From NCBI GenBank assembly GCA_001314845.1, contig LJZQ01000002.1, forward strand, positions 189,080 through 253,079: 64,000 nucleotides of DNA, written 5' to 3'. The DNA comes from Marinobacter excellens HL-55. Its GTDB lineage: Bacteria; Pseudomonadota; Gammaproteobacteria; Pseudomonadales; Oleiphilaceae. Positions within the stretch are counted from its first letter, which is position 1; each line of letters starts with the position of its first letter. Below, in pieces: positions 53,097 through 62,190 of this stretch. Made by a program: the position numbers and the translations under genes. The notes below the pieces were generated by a model. That model saw only the letters and a program-made list of their open reading frames with translations, was not told the origin of the DNA and searched no databases.

Positions 53097-53121
53097 ATCC
53101 TGTACTTATTTTGTACAGGAT
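53097..53121. promoter_or_regulatory. Perfect inverted repeat upstream of prsK
   Basis: ATCCTGTAC (53097-53105) and GTACAGGAT (53113-53121) are separated by seven A/T bases, 22 bases before the prsK start codon. No T-run follows the stem on either strand. It may be an operator or a leader hairpin controlling prsK. Confidence 0.45.
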
Positions 53122-53174
53122 AGCCGCCATCCGTTGTGTGCGTCTATCGCTATCGCAAAATTCCCGTGAGTGCT

Positions 53175-54122
53175 TCAAACCGGGTTCTTGTTGTTCTGGT
53201 AATACCGAAAGATGTCTTTTAGTGGACGTTTGGGGGTAAAGCCGAACTCCCTCGAGAAGGCGCGACCATCAATCACCACCGGATATTTGAAGAACGACAG
53301 CAGGTATGGCGGAAAGCTGCGCAAATTGAGTATCTTTGAGATGGCTTTGGGGATGACTGGAGGCACCGATGGCAGTGGCATTTTTTTGCAGCCGCACAGT
53401 TTCAGGGCCTGCTGATAGGCAACCCAATCCTGGGGCGCTACGTTGAACACGCCTTTGACCGGTTTTTGCCAGGCCAGAACTATGGCGTCTGCCATGTCAT
53501 CAATATGGATGAACTGCATCATGGGTGAAAATCCTGCTAGCACCGGCGCCCGCTCGCTTCCGAGTAGCGAACTCATGGAGTTTCTGACGCCGGGGCCAAC
53601 AATATTGCAGGGGCGCAGGATGGTGATGTTCAATTCCGGGTAACGCCACAAGTAAATGTTGGCCAGGTTTTCCAGCTCAACCGAATCCACCAGATCGGCG
53701 CTCAGCCCGGCGCTTTTCAGTGGCGCAGATTCGTCGATCAATGCGGGGTTGTACGCCACGGCGCCATATACATGATAAGTGGAAAGCACGATGATTCTGC
53801 GAATACCGTATTTTTCGGACAGGTCGAGCAGCTTCTGGGTGCCCAATACGTTGGCGTTGTATCGGCGCATGCGGGTAAGCTGGCTTGACAGGATGCGGCC
53901 CAAATGGATAACACCGTCAAACTGATAGCGCCGGAACAGATCCTCGAACACGCGTTTGTTGAAATCGATGCAGTAGCTGGGGATGTCATCGCCCAGATAA
54001 ACCTGCTCGCGAAAATCGACGGCGACCAGATCACAAGTCTTTTTCAGGCGATTGATGACTTGTTGGGCCAGGGCGCCAGCTGCGCCGGTGACGAGAATAT
54101 GCGGTCTGCGTTTGGTAGTCAT
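53175..54122 (-). CDS. NAD-dependent epimerase/dehydratase-like protein
   Basis: An extended SDR of 315 residues: ILVTGAAGALAQQVINRL (NAD-binding GxxGxxG-like), GVIHLGRILSSQL, IVLSTYHVYGAVAYNP, LRPCNIVGPGVRNSM and QFIHIDDMADAIVLAWQ. A clean catalytic YxxxK pair is not found at the usual place (ADLVDSVELENL), so it may not be a standard sugar epimerase. It forms a tightly coupled pair (one-base overlap) with the acyltransferase upstream, suggesting a lipid-related role. Confidence 0.8.
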   Translation of the reverse strand: MTTKRRPHILVTGAAGALAQQVINRLKKTCDLVAVDFREQVYLGDDIPSYCIDFNKRVFEDLFRRYQFDGVIHLGRILSSQLTRMRRYNANVLGTQKLLDLSEKYGIRRIIVLSTYHVYGAVAYNPALIDESAPLKSAGLSADLVDSVELENLANIYLWRYPELNITILRPCNIVGPGVRNSMSSLLGSERAPVLAGFSPMMQFIHIDDMADAIVLAWQKPVKGVFNVAPQDWVAYQQALKLCGCKKMPLPSVPPVIPKAISKILNLRSFPPYLLSFFKYPVVIDGRAFSREFGFTPKRPLKDIFRYYQNNKNPV

Positions 54123-54937
54123 CAGAACAATCTTTTCCTTTCGCTCAGTCCTTTGTCGATCAACCGGCTGATCTCCGCTTTGACCGCTTCAACCCGCTCG
54201 GTCACGCTTTCCTCCGGAATTTCCGCATTGTCAAAATGCATGGGTGGGCCGAAGTTCAAGTGAACTTTTGCCGGGAATATCACGGGCAGGGCAACCGGCA
54301 CGTAAGGCACGTTCAGCGCGTTTGCCAGTGGCTTGATGTTGGCGATCGCTGGGATGGTTTCTTCGCAGCCAACCACGCCGACGGGCACAACTGTGGCGTT
54401 GTACTTCATGGCCAGATGCATGAAGCCGTTACCAAACCGTTTGAGCTGGTATCGGTCCCGGTACAGTTTGCCAGAGCCACGCACACCTTCCGGAAACACG
54501 ATTATGGCTTCGTTGTTTTCCAGCATCTTGGCGCAATTGACCGGGTCGCCGAGTACGGCGCCCATTTCGTTCAGCAGGTTGCCGAGCCACGGAACGGTCG
54601 GGAAAAAGCGTTCAATCATGGCTCGGGGAATACGGGGGTTCTCAGCTCGTGAAGCCAGAGCGTAGCCGATCAGCAGACCATCCAGAGGCAACTGGCCAGA
54701 ATGGTTGGCAATGATCAGTACCGGGCCCTCTGCCGGAATGTTTTCAACCCCATCGGCCTGCACACGGAAGTACTTCTCATAGATCTGGCGGGTGACGGAG
54801 AAGCCGTATTTTATGGCTTCGTTGTTGTAGCCCCATGGATCGTAGCCAAGGCTGCCGATGGGTTTGCGGATGCGGTCTATCTGAGCTTCCAGGTCTGCAG
54901 GTACCAGTCTGGATTTGAGAAACGATGCCAGGCCCAT
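54122..54937 (-). CDS. Lysophospholipid acyltransferase-like protein (PlsC superfamily)
   Basis: A 271-residue acyltransferase: VLIIANHSGQLPLDGLLIG has the catalytic His and Asp spaced HX6D rather than HX4D, a form seen in some distant members. IIVFPEGVRGSGKLYRDRY is the glycerol-phosphate-site motif. It probably acylates a lysophospholipid or related lipid at the inner membrane. It is coupled to the epimerase-like gene (shared base at 54122). Confidence 0.82.
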   Translation of the reverse strand: MGLASFLKSRLVPADLEAQIDRIRKPIGSLGYDPWGYNNEAIKYGFSVTRQIYEKYFRVQADGVENIPAEGPVLIIANHSGQLPLDGLLIGYALASRAENPRIPRAMIERFFPTVPWLGNLLNEMGAVLGDPVNCAKMLENNEAIIVFPEGVRGSGKLYRDRYQLKRFGNGFMHLAMKYNATVVPVGVVGCEETIPAIANIKPLANALNVPYVPVALPVIFPAKVHLNFGPPMHFDNAEIPEESVTERVEAVKAEISRLIDKGLSERKRLF

Positions 54938-54973
54938 GCCTGCTCCCTGTGTTGGTGGTTACAACGTTGCCGG

Positions 54974-55894
54974 TCAGGCCCGGCCGATAAAAACGCCAAG
55001 AGTGTGACTTTGGCCTTCATTTAACACCCGGTAGTCGCCCGCCGCATTGGCAGTTTCGACACAGAGCATCTTTTGCCAGCCGTTGTCCGGGAAGTCTGAG
55101 AGGTGTTTTGCTTTAACTGGCCCCGGATTCCATACCACGGTGGAGTCACTGCCGACTGGGGTGAGCTTGCGTTTGCCCATTGGCGTCACGACGGTGAGGG
55201 GCTCCCCGGTTTCGTAGATTCGATCGGTTTCGCCGTCAAAGTAGACTGGCCCCTCCTGGCAGAAGTAGTCCCAGTTCTTGAGCGTATCCATATACTGGCT
55301 GTTACCTAATCCGAGAACCCGTGTGCGTGTGATATCCGTGGTCGGCAGGTAAGTGTGCAGCGCCTGGCTGAAGGCCAGCGGCTGTCTGGACAGGTTGGTG
55401 GTGGTCAGGGCTATCTGACAACCGCGAACGGAAAAGCTGAACGTTACCAATGCCAGAGCATGGCCTTGCCATTGATCCGCAAAATCGTTGTTGGCGTTCA
55501 AAGACAGGCTGATTTCGACCTCGTGAGCGCTTTCCCGGACGTCTTCCAGATGCCAGACCGCAGTTCGGGCAAACCCGTGAGCCGCTGGATTCAGCGTTCG
55601 TTTACGAATTTCCGGCGGATTCTTGGCTGGATCTCCAAACCAGGGCCAGCAAATCGGGATGCCGCCACGGATGGCGTGGCCGGGTTGAAATCTGGCCAGT
55701 TCACTCAACCAGAGCCAGTTGTTCTGCTCTCTGGGAGAAAAGTGAGTCAACTGGGCGCCTTGCAGAACAATCGTGGCCAAAAATAGAGGATGATGCACCT
55801 CAAGGGCTTCAAGTTGCCCGATGGTGCGCCAGCGTGTAAATGACCACTGCCCGGGGGTAACTGAGACCGGCGGTTTGTTACTGCTTTCAGCCAT
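54974..55894 (-). CDS. D-hexose-6-phosphate mutarotase
   Basis: A 306-residue aldose-1-epimerase-like protein of the YeaD type: EVHHPLFLATIVLQGAQLTH, IRGGIPICWPWFGDP, HGFARTAVWHLEDV (with a conserved His) and FSQALHTYLPTTDI. It interconverts anomers of glucose-6-phosphate or similar. The open frame continues 176 codons upstream, but these overlap the opposite-strand oxygenase gene and read as low-complexity shadow. The ATG at 55894 is used; AAGGA lies about 13 bases upstream, which is rather far. Confidence 0.88.
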   Translation of the reverse strand: MAESSNKPPVSVTPGQWSFTRWRTIGQLEALEVHHPLFLATIVLQGAQLTHFSPREQNNWLWLSELARFQPGHAIRGGIPICWPWFGDPAKNPPEIRKRTLNPAAHGFARTAVWHLEDVRESAHEVEISLSLNANNDFADQWQGHALALVTFSFSVRGCQIALTTTNLSRQPLAFSQALHTYLPTTDITRTRVLGLGNSQYMDTLKNWDYFCQEGPVYFDGETDRIYETGEPLTVVTPMGKRKLTPVGSDSTVVWNPGPVKAKHLSDFPDNGWQKMLCVETANAAGDYRVLNEGQSHTLGVFIGRA

Positions 55895-56003
55895 GATGAG
55901 GTGGATCGTCCTTAAGGGTATCTGCTTACTCAAAGAGTAAATTAAAACCGTTCCGTCGGCGAGTTTGATCATACAATAACCGAAAAATTCAGGAGCCGCG
56001 TTG

Positions 56004-56765
56004 ATGGATGCCCAAAATAATGACGCCGTGATCGTCCCGTTGTCAGAACCGCTGTTGGAACGCTCGGCAGGTGTGCTGAATGCGGCCGTTGGCGATGCCT
56101 TGGCTGCCGGTGATGAGCCTGGTTCATTGGCGTGCCTTGTGGATGAGCAGTGGCTGGATGAGTTGGCAGACGGTTTGAGCGAGCAGGCATGGCTGGGGGT
56201 CGATTTAACGGCCCGGCTGCCGGAAGGTTTGCTGGCGGCCTTGTTGAACGAAGTGGTTATTCTGGACAAAACCGATGCAATGAATCGAGCGGGCATTGGG
56301 CGCGGAGCTAATCTGGTTAAAGATCGCAGTGTGCGCCGCGACAAGATTGCCTGGCTGGAAGGGTGCAGTGAGCCCCAGGCGTTGTTGTTCAGCTTTCTCG
56401 AACAGCTCAAGGCTGGCCTCAACCAACGGCTATTCCTGGGGCTGAAGCGGTTCGAAGCCCACTATGCAACCTATCAGAGTGGCGATTTTTATAAGCGCCA
56501 CGTGGACAGCTTTCGGGGTCGTGCCTCTCGAGTGATCAGTCTGGTGCTGTATCTGAATGATGACTGGGGCCTGGAAGACGGTGGCGAGTTGCAGGTATTC
56601 AGTTCTCACGATGAATGTCGACCTGTAGGGTTAGTGCGTCCTGAGTCGGGCCGGGCTGCGCTGTTCCTGAGCGAAGAGGTGCCCCATGAAGTGTTGCCGG
56701 CGAGGCGCACCCGATACAGCGTTGCCTGCTGGTTTCGGCAGGACGAAGTGCCCCTGCCGCTATAG
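56004..56765 (+). CDS. 2-oxoglutarate/Fe(II)-dependent oxygenase (prolyl-4-hydroxylase-like)
   Basis: A 253-residue protein whose C-terminal half is a 2OG-Fe(II) oxygenase domain. FYKRHVDSFRG gives the HxD metal ligands, SEEVPHEVLPA the distal His, and TRYSVACWF the 2OG-binding Arg. LNDDWGLEDGGELQVF is the usual strand between them. Likely it hydroxylates a protein or small molecule; bacterial P4H-like members modify EF-Tu or related targets. AGGAG lies eight bases before the ATG. Confidence 0.87.
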   Translation: MDAQNNDAVIVPLSEPLLERSAGVLNAAVGDALAAGDEPGSLACLVDEQWLDELADGLSEQAWLGVDLTARLPEGLLAALLNEVVILDKTDAMNRAGIGRGANLVKDRSVRRDKIAWLEGCSEPQALLFSFLEQLKAGLNQRLFLGLKRFEAHYATYQSGDFYKRHVDSFRGRASRVISLVLYLNDDWGLEDGGELQVFSSHDECRPVGLVRPESGRAALFLSEEVPHEVLPARRTRYSVACWFRQDEVPLPL

Positions 56766-56769
56766 GGCG

Positions 56770-56798
56770 TTGTAGTCCACGAACCCTTCTGCTACTAT
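56770..56798 (+). promoter_or_regulatory. Candidate promoter of the 4.5S RNA gene
   Basis: TTGTAG (56770-56775), 17 bases, TACTAT (56793-56798), followed by the GC-rich stretch GCGCGCCGC. A short 5' leader (about 30 bases) before the RNA would need trimming, as for the E. coli 4.5S precursor. Confidence 0.4.
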
Positions 56799-56837
56799 GC
56801 GCGCCGCTTTCGGGGAAATGTCCCGGAACGTCGTTAT

Positions 56838-56947
56838 GGTGGCCCCATTGGTGCCTCCGCAACATGAAACCGTCAACCCGGTCAGGCCCGGAAGGGAGCA
56901 GCCGAAGCGGTGGATGTGTGTGCCGGAGGATCGCTGATGGGGTCACC
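56838..56947 (+). ncRNA. ffs: 4.5S / small signal recognition particle RNA
   Basis: The SRP RNA hallmark GGTCAGGCCCGGAAGGGAGC at about 56880-56899 contains the conserved asymmetric loop and GGAA tetraloop that bind Ffh. The two ends pair: GGTGGCCCCAT at the 5' end with ATGGGGTCACC at the 3' end, and CCTCCGCAAC / GTGTGCCGGAGG as the inner stem. The length of about 110 bases is normal. It sits directly before dnaX, a conserved order in gammaproteobacteria. Confidence 0.95.
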
Positions 56948-57056
56948 CCCAGATTTGCCCCCCCCTTTACGTTCGTTTTCCCGAGATCAGCTTTGCTTCT
57001 TCTGAATGCCGGTACATGTTATTGTTAGCACCGGATTTTTCACCAGTTGATGGATC

Positions 57057-58937
57057 ATGAGCTACCAGGTTTTAGCCCGAAAATGGCGTCCCCGTACCTT
57101 TCAGGACATGGTAGGACAAGAGCATGTGTTACAGGCCCTTGTCCATGCACTGGAACACCAGCGCCTGCACCATGCCTATCTGTTTACCGGCACCCGGGGT
57201 GTTGGTAAAACGACCATTGGCCGCTTGCTGGCCCGTTGCCTCAATTGTGAAACCGGTATTACCCCCAATCCCTGTGGTGAATGCGACAGCTGCAAGGAAA
57301 TACTGGAAGGCCGCTTTGTTGACCTGATTGAAATTGACGCAGCCTCTCGCACCGGCGTTGACGATATGCGGGAGCTGACGGATAACGTTCAGTATTCCCC
57401 CAGCCGTGGCCGTTATAAGGTGTACCTGATCGACGAGGTGCACATGCTCACCAATCAGTCGTTCAACGCCTTCCTGAAAACGCTGGAAGAGCCACCGGAA
57501 CACGTCAAATTCCTGCTCGCCACGACCGATCCCCAGAAGTTGCCGGTGACGGTATTGTCCCGTTGTTTGCAGTTCAATCTGAAGCGGATGACGCCAGAGC
57601 ATATCGTCGGCCATCTGAAGCATGTGCTGACGGAAGAACAGATCCCGTTTGAAGACCCGGCATTGTGGTTATTGGCGCGAGCAGCCGACGGCAGTATGCG
57701 GGATGCCCTGAGCCTGACCGATCAGGCCATAGCTTTCGGCAATCAGAATCTTGCGGCCAGTGATGTCAGCAACATGCTTGGCACCATTGATCAGCGTGAC
57801 ATTGAACGGATTGTTGCGACGCTGGTGGAGCGTGATGGCCCGGGCCTGCTGGCAGAAATCAGCCGAATCTCGGATTTTGCCCCGGATTACGCCATCATTC
57901 TTGCCGACCTCTTGTCTCTGTTCCATCGCGTCACCATGGAGCAAGTCGTACCCGGTAGCGCAGATAACTCGCTTGGCGATGCCGCTCAGGTTCAGGCCCT
58001 TGCTCGCAAGCTGAGCGCTGAAGATGCCCAGTTGTTTTACCAGACGGCGTTGATGGGTCGAAAAGATCTGGCGGTTACACCGGATGCCCGCATGGGCTTT
58101 GAAATGACGCTGCTGAGAATGCTGGCATTCCGCCCGGGCGCGGATCGCCGTGATCCACCGGCGATTTCTTCCGGTGGTGCCGGCAACAGCGCAGGCCGCG
58201 CGGACCCCGAGCCCGAGCCTGCGGCACAGCACCCGACACCGGCACAATCGACGGCACCCTCAATTTCGTCTGAACCAGCACCGGAGCCAGAGACTTCGCC
58301 GCAACCTGCCCGGCCAGAGCCGGTTGTGCAGATGCCAGAACCGCCAGTGATGGATGTGCCGCCATGGGAACCTGATGCCGATGACCAACCGGCAGAGCCG
58401 GGCCCGGACACCGACCAGTCGCCGGTCTGGGATGAGGCCTCATCAACGGTGGCATCGCCGGAACCAGACGATGTTCAGCCGGTCGAAACACTGGTGGCAC
58501 AGTCCGATGTGCCGGAAGAGCCGGTTGAAGCTGCGCCAGCAACGGTCGATGGGTTTGTCTGGGAGCGGGATTTTCGAACACTGGACATTAACGGTATGCC
58601 GGGTAATTTGGCCAGTTACAGTGCGATGGTCATGAATGGGCAAACGGTGGTGTTAACGCTGGATGAAGGGCACTTTCGGCTGTTGAATGCCCGCCATGAA
58701 GAAAAGATTCTGACAGGCTTGAGATCTCGCTTTGGTGACGCCACACAGTTAAAGATAGAGCAGGGCACTCCGGGTCTTCATACCCCGGCTGCCTGGGAAG
58801 AGCGCCAGCGTGTAGCCAGGCAGAAGTCGGCAGAGGACTCTATCCGGCAAGATCCCCTGGTGAAAAGCATTGTTGAACGATTTGAAGGGCGGGTTGTAGA
58901 AGAAAGCATCCGCCCTGTCGAAACAGGTAGGAGATAG
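57057..58937 (+). CDS. dnaX: DNA polymerase III subunits gamma/tau
   Basis: The clamp-loader ATPase, 626 residues. Walker A is GTRGVGKTT (45-53), the zinc-binding segment is [19 protein letters not shown], and [20 protein letters not shown] and [10 protein letters not shown] follow. A Pro/Glu-rich linker (~375-490) leads to the tau-specific C-terminal domain ([20 protein letters not shown]). I find no A-rich heptamer of the E. coli frameshift type in the linker, so a separate gamma form is not evident. It is followed after four bases by ybaB. Confidence 0.97.
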   Translation: MSYQVLARKWRPRTFQDMVGQEHVLQALVHALEHQRLHHAYLFTGTRGVGKTTIGRLLARCLNCETGITPNPCGECDSCKEILEGRFVDLIEIDAASRTGVDDMRELTDNVQYSPSRGRYKVYLIDEVHMLTNQSFNAFLKTLEEPPEHVKFLLATTDPQKLPVTVLSRCLQFNLKRMTPEHIVGHLKHVLTEEQIPFEDPALWLLARAADGSMRDALSLTDQAIAFGNQNLAASDVSNMLGTIDQRDIERIVATLVERDGPGLLAEISRISDFAPDYAIILADLLSLFHRVTMEQVVPGSADNSLGDAAQVQALARKLSAEDAQLFYQTALMGRKDLAVTPDARMGFEMTLLRMLAFRPGADRRDPPAISSGGAGNSAGRADPEPEPAAQHPTPAQSTAPSISSEPAPEPETSPQPARPEPVVQMPEPPVMDVPPWEPDADDQPAEPGPDTDQSPVWDEASSTVASPEPDDVQPVETLVAQSDVPEEPVEAAPATVDGFVWERDFRTLDINGMPGNLASYSAMVMNGQTVVLTLDEGHFRLLNARHEEKILTGLRSRFGDATQLKIEQGTPGLHTPAAWEERQRVARQKSAEDSIRQDPLVKSIVERFEGRVVEESIRPVETGRR

Positions 58938-58941
58938 ACTC

Positions 58942-59265
58942 ATGATGAATAATATGGGCGATTTGATGAAGAAGGCCCAGCAGATGCAAGAGCAGATGCA
59001 GAAGGCCCAGGAAGAAGCGGCGAAGGCTGAGGTTGTTGGTGAATCCGGTGCAGGCCTGGTTAAAGTAACCATGAATGGCCGTCACGATGTGCGCAAGGTA
59101 GACATCGATCCGTCGCTGTTGACCGAAGACAAAGAAATTCTTGAAGACCTGTTGGCGGCAGCCGTGAACGACGCCGTACGTCGGGTTGAGGCCAACCAGA
59201 AAGAACAAATGTCTGGCATGATGTCGGGTATGGGTATGCCTCCCGGCTTCAAGATGCCGTTCTAG
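58942..59265 (+). CDS. ybaB: YbaB/EbfC-family nucleoid-associated protein
   Basis: A 107-residue DNA-binding protein. The N-terminal helix [20 protein letters not shown] and the core [20 protein letters not shown] are diagnostic. Its C-terminal methionine-rich end ([18 protein letters not shown]) is typical. It forms a conserved trio with dnaX and recR; the start lies four bases after the dnaX stop. Confidence 0.96.
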   Translation: MMNNMGDLMKKAQQMQEQMQKAQEEAAKAEVVGESGAGLVKVTMNGRHDVRKVDIDPSLLTEDKEILEDLLAAAVNDAVRRVEANQKEQMSGMMSGMGMPPGFKMPF

Positions 59266-59304
59266 GTTACTGCCGTCGTCTGCCATAGTCTTTGAGGAGC
59301 GTTC

Positions 59305-59907
59305 ATGGCATTCAGCCCCCTGGTTGATGAGTTGGTCGAGTCCCTTCGGTGTTTACCGGGGGTCGGCCAGAAAACCGCACAACGAATGGCGTTCCATCTG
59401 CTGGAGCGTGGCCGTTCTGGCGGCATCCGTCTTTCCACGGCCCTGAGCCAGGCGATGGATGGCGTTCGCCGTTGCGACAGTTGTCAGAATTTTTCCGATA
59501 CAGAGATTTGCCAGATTTGCGAGAAACCCGCTCGCCGAACCGGCACTTTGTGCGTGGTGGAAAGTCCTTCGGACCTGCTGGCCATCGAGCAGGCGGGAGA
59601 CTACCGAGGCAGTTACTTTGTCTTGATGGGGCATTTGTCTCCCATCGATGGCGTTGGTCCTGAAGAAATCGGAATTGAGCGTTTGCTGCGGCGGGTTCGT
59701 GAAGAGGATGTGACCGAGCTGATACTGGCCACCAATCCGACCGTCGAAGGTGAGGCAACCGCTCATTACATTGCCGACCGGCTGGATGGCCAGAACATTC
59801 TGATCACACGCCTGGCCCACGGTATACCGGTGGGTGGCGAGTTAGGTTATGTCGACGGCTTTACCCTTACCCATGCATTCCGGGGCCGTAAGCCCCTGTC
59901 TGAATAA
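59305..59907 (+). CDS. recR: Recombination mediator protein RecR
   Basis: A 200-residue protein with the helix-hairpin-helix [17 protein letters not shown], the four-cysteine zinc finger [16 protein letters not shown], the Toprim segment [37 protein letters not shown] and a Walker-like C-terminus. It acts with RecF/RecO to load RecA. GAGGAGC lies just upstream. Confidence 0.97.
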   Translation: MAFSPLVDELVESLRCLPGVGQKTAQRMAFHLLERGRSGGIRLSTALSQAMDGVRRCDSCQNFSDTEICQICEKPARRTGTLCVVESPSDLLAIEQAGDYRGSYFVLMGHLSPIDGVGPEEIGIERLLRRVREEDVTELILATNPTVEGEATAHYIADRLDGQNILITRLAHGIPVGGELGYVDGFTLTHAFRGRKPLSE

Positions 59908-59923
59908 CGTTTCAGGTTTCTCA

Positions 59924-61075
59924 ATGACTCAAATCGCCCCGGCCGTAACTGTTCCTCCGGCACCGGACACCGTTCGCTGGATTCGCGAGCCAGACACGCT
60001 GGACCAATGGCTGGCGAATTTGACCGCCGGCGCCGCCGTGGTGCTGGACACCGAGTTTGAACGTGTGTCCACGTTTTACCCGATCCCCGGGCTGGTTCAG
60101 TTAGGCGCTGAAGGCGAGTTCTGGTTGCTGGATCCGGACGTGGCGGAAGCCTCTGAGGGATTCAGGCAGATGCTGGCAGACCCGCAGCGCCCGAAGTTGC
60201 TGTACGCCATGAGCGAGGATCTGGAATTGTTCCGGCACTGGTTGGGCGTGGCACCGCAGGGCCTGCTGGATCTTCAGATTGGCGCAGCCTTGGCGGGTGC
60301 CGGTTTTTCCGTGGGTTACGCGCGATTGGTTGAATCGTTGTTTGGCGAAGCGCTGGACAAATCGGTTACTCGCTCTGACTGGCTGGCCAGGCCGCTAAGC
60401 CCGGAGCAAGAGCGATACGCCATTGATGACATCCGGTTTCTGCAACCGCTTCATACCTGGGTGAGTAAGCAACTGCGGGAGCGTGGCCTGGAACAGGCGA
60501 TGGCGGATGAATCCCGTCGCTTCGCCGACGAAGCCGGTCAGCAGGAAGCGCCCGAACAACATTACCTGAAGCTTCGGGGCGGCTGGACACTAACACCGGA
60601 ACAACAGGCTGTTTTGAAGGCTCTGGTTACCTGGCGGGAGGCCGAGTGTCGTCGGCTTGACCGGCCCCGTAATCGGGTGTTGAACGACGCGCTGTTAATC
60701 GCCATTGCTGAACGCTGCCCGGACTCTCTTCGTGTGCTCAATGATGTACAGGGTGTGCCTGGTGGCATTGTTAAACGCTACGGTGAGCACCTGTTAGAGC
60801 TTGTCCGTGAGGCCAGAGAATCGGACCATGCCAGTCTGGAGCGGATATCCAGACCGTTGACCCGTGATGAGCAGGCGTTCTATAAAACGATCAAGTGTTA
60901 CTTTAAGAAAGTTGCAGAAGCAACTGATATACCTATTGAATTGCTCGCGCCAAGAAAGCGCCTGGAAGCCGTTGTCCAGGACCGGACTCTGGTTGGAAAC
61001 CGATTTTTTGAGGGCTGGCGCAAAGATCTGATGGCGCCGGTATTACCCGAACTCGAGGAACTTCTGAAACAATGA
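59924..61075 (+). CDS. rnd: Ribonuclease D
   Basis: A 3'-5' exoribonuclease for tRNA maturation, 383 residues. The DEDDy motifs are AAVVLDTEFERVSTFYPI, YAMSEDLELFRHWLG and ERYAIDDIRFLQPLH, followed by an HRDC domain (LTPEQQAVLKALVTWREAEC). The frame is open 25 codons upstream inside recR; the ATG at 59924 begins a normal RNase D N-terminus. It overlaps the YcgL gene by four bases. Confidence 0.94.
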   Translation: MTQIAPAVTVPPAPDTVRWIREPDTLDQWLANLTAGAAVVLDTEFERVSTFYPIPGLVQLGAEGEFWLLDPDVAEASEGFRQMLADPQRPKLLYAMSEDLELFRHWLGVAPQGLLDLQIGAALAGAGFSVGYARLVESLFGEALDKSVTRSDWLARPLSPEQERYAIDDIRFLQPLHTWVSKQLRERGLEQAMADESRRFADEAGQQEAPEQHYLKLRGGWTLTPEQQAVLKALVTWREAECRRLDRPRNRVLNDALLIAIAERCPDSLRVLNDVQGVPGGIVKRYGEHLLELVREARESDHASLERISRPLTRDEQAFYKTIKCYFKKVAEATDIPIELLAPRKRLEAVVQDRTLVGNRFFEGWRKDLMAPVLPELEELLKQ

Positions 61076-61365
61076 AAGACCGTGAATTTGTGTCGGTGTT
61101 CCGCAGCAGCAAGAAGAGCGACACCTACCTGTACGTTCGCCGGGGTCAGAAGTGGGACGAACTGCCCGACGCCCTGCGTTCAATTTTTGGGCAACCAGTC
61201 CATGCCATGGATCTGCTCTTGAGTCCGGACAAAAAACTGGCCAGGACCTCCGGTAAAGAGGTGCTGGAGGCCCTGGCGGAAAAGGATTTCTTCTTGCAGA
61301 TGCCAGAAGAGACGGAAACCTACATTGTTGATTTCCGCCGTAAAGCTGAGCAGCGCGGCAAATGA
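61072..61365 (+). CDS. YcgL domain-containing protein
   Basis: A 97-residue protein of the YcgL family (UPF0745-like), with VSVFRSSKKSDTYLYVRRG and FGQPVHAMDLLLSPDKKLAR. Its function is unknown, but it typically lies beside rnd and YcgN. Both junctions overlap by four bases (ATGA), so rnd, ycgL and ycgN are translationally coupled. Confidence 0.92.
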   Translation: MKDREFVSVFRSSKKSDTYLYVRRGQKWDELPDALRSIFGQPVHAMDLLLSPDKKLARTSGKEVLEALAEKDFFLQMPEETETYIVDFRRKAEQRGK

Positions 61366-61808
61366 TCGCACAGATTCCCTTCTGGCAGCGCAAGCGCCTG
61401 CATGAGATGACTCAATCGGAGTGGGAATCGCTGTGTGATGGTTGTGGGCAATGTTGCTTGCAGAAGCTCGAAGACGAGGACACCGGCGAGGTTTACCATA
61501 CCGACCTGGTTTGTCGTTACATGGACAGTCAAACCTGCCGTTGTACGGTGTACTCTGAACGCTTGAAAAAAGTGCCCGGGTGTACGGTGCTGACGCCAGA
61601 TACGGTCAGTCAATATCAGTGGTTACCCTATACCTGTGCCTACCGTACCCTGGCTGAAAGCCGGCCACTGGCTGACTGGCATCCGTTGCGATCTGGCGAT
61701 CCGCAGTCTGTTCACCAGGCAGGCGTGTCCGTTCAGGGCAAGGTGATTTCTGAAGATCGTGTTCTGGAAGAAGACTGGGAAGACCACATAATTCATTGGG
61801 TTTTGTAA
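61362..61808 (+). CDS. YcgN-family cysteine cluster protein (UPF0260)
   Basis: A 148-residue protein with the cysteine pattern CDGCGQCCLQKLEDEDTGEV and CRYMDSQTCRCTVYSERLKK plus a later VPGC, suggesting a bound metal or iron-sulfur cluster. Function unknown. Its stop overlaps the next start by one base (TAATG). Confidence 0.92.
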   Translation: MIAQIPFWQRKRLHEMTQSEWESLCDGCGQCCLQKLEDEDTGEVYHTDLVCRYMDSQTCRCTVYSERLKKVPGCTVLTPDTVSQYQWLPYTCAYRTLAESRPLADWHPLRSGDPQSVHQAGVSVQGKVISEDRVLEEDWEDHIIHWVL

Positions 61809-62152
61809 TGATCGATACTGATGCGTCTTTAGCATATGGAATATTTTGGGCAGCCTATGCGGTCGCCTTTGTCGTGTTTTTTTACATGATGAAGTCGTTA
61901 TTCCGGCTGCTGCCTTTTTACGGTTTGCGCACGCTGTTGCTTGCGGCGTTGGTGGTATTGTTGCTGACCCCGGTGGAATCAGCTGAACTGGCAAACTGGT
62001 GGATCCCCGCCTGGTTGTTTGCCGGTTACGAATTGATTCTGGGTGACGCAGCCGCAGCGGGCAGGGCGATCTTCAATTTCTCCATAGCGGCGATTGTCAT
62101 GTTGCTGGTTTGGATTCTGGATCTTGTGCGTTACCGTCTGGTACGCAAATAA
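61808..62152 (+). CDS. Small membrane protein of unknown function
   Basis: A 114-residue protein with three or four hydrophobic segments (YGIFWAAYAVAFVVFFYMM, TLLLAALVVLLLTPV, IPAWLFAGYELIL, AAIVMLLVWILDLV). I do not recognise a function. It is coupled to ycgN by one shared base and precedes the VWA gene by 38 bases. The ATG at 61808 is preferred over a codon 12 bases upstream inside ycgN. Confidence 0.8.
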   Translation: MIDTDASLAYGIFWAAYAVAFVVFFYMMKSLFRLLPFYGLRTLLLAALVVLLLTPVESAELANWWIPAWLFAGYELILGDAAAAGRAIFNFSIAAIVMLLVWILDLVRYRLVRK

Positions 62153-62190
62153 TCAGTCACCTCAATAACAACAGACAGGCAACAGTCGCC

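Noticed and set aside
55895..56422. Upstream extension of the mutarotase frame
   Set aside because: It is antisense to the oxygenase gene and of low-complexity Ser/Pro-rich sequence.
58150..58560. Programmed frameshift site in dnaX making a gamma form
   Set aside because: No A-rich slippery heptamer or nearby stem was seen in the linker; the Pro/Glu-rich stretch is a normal tau linker.
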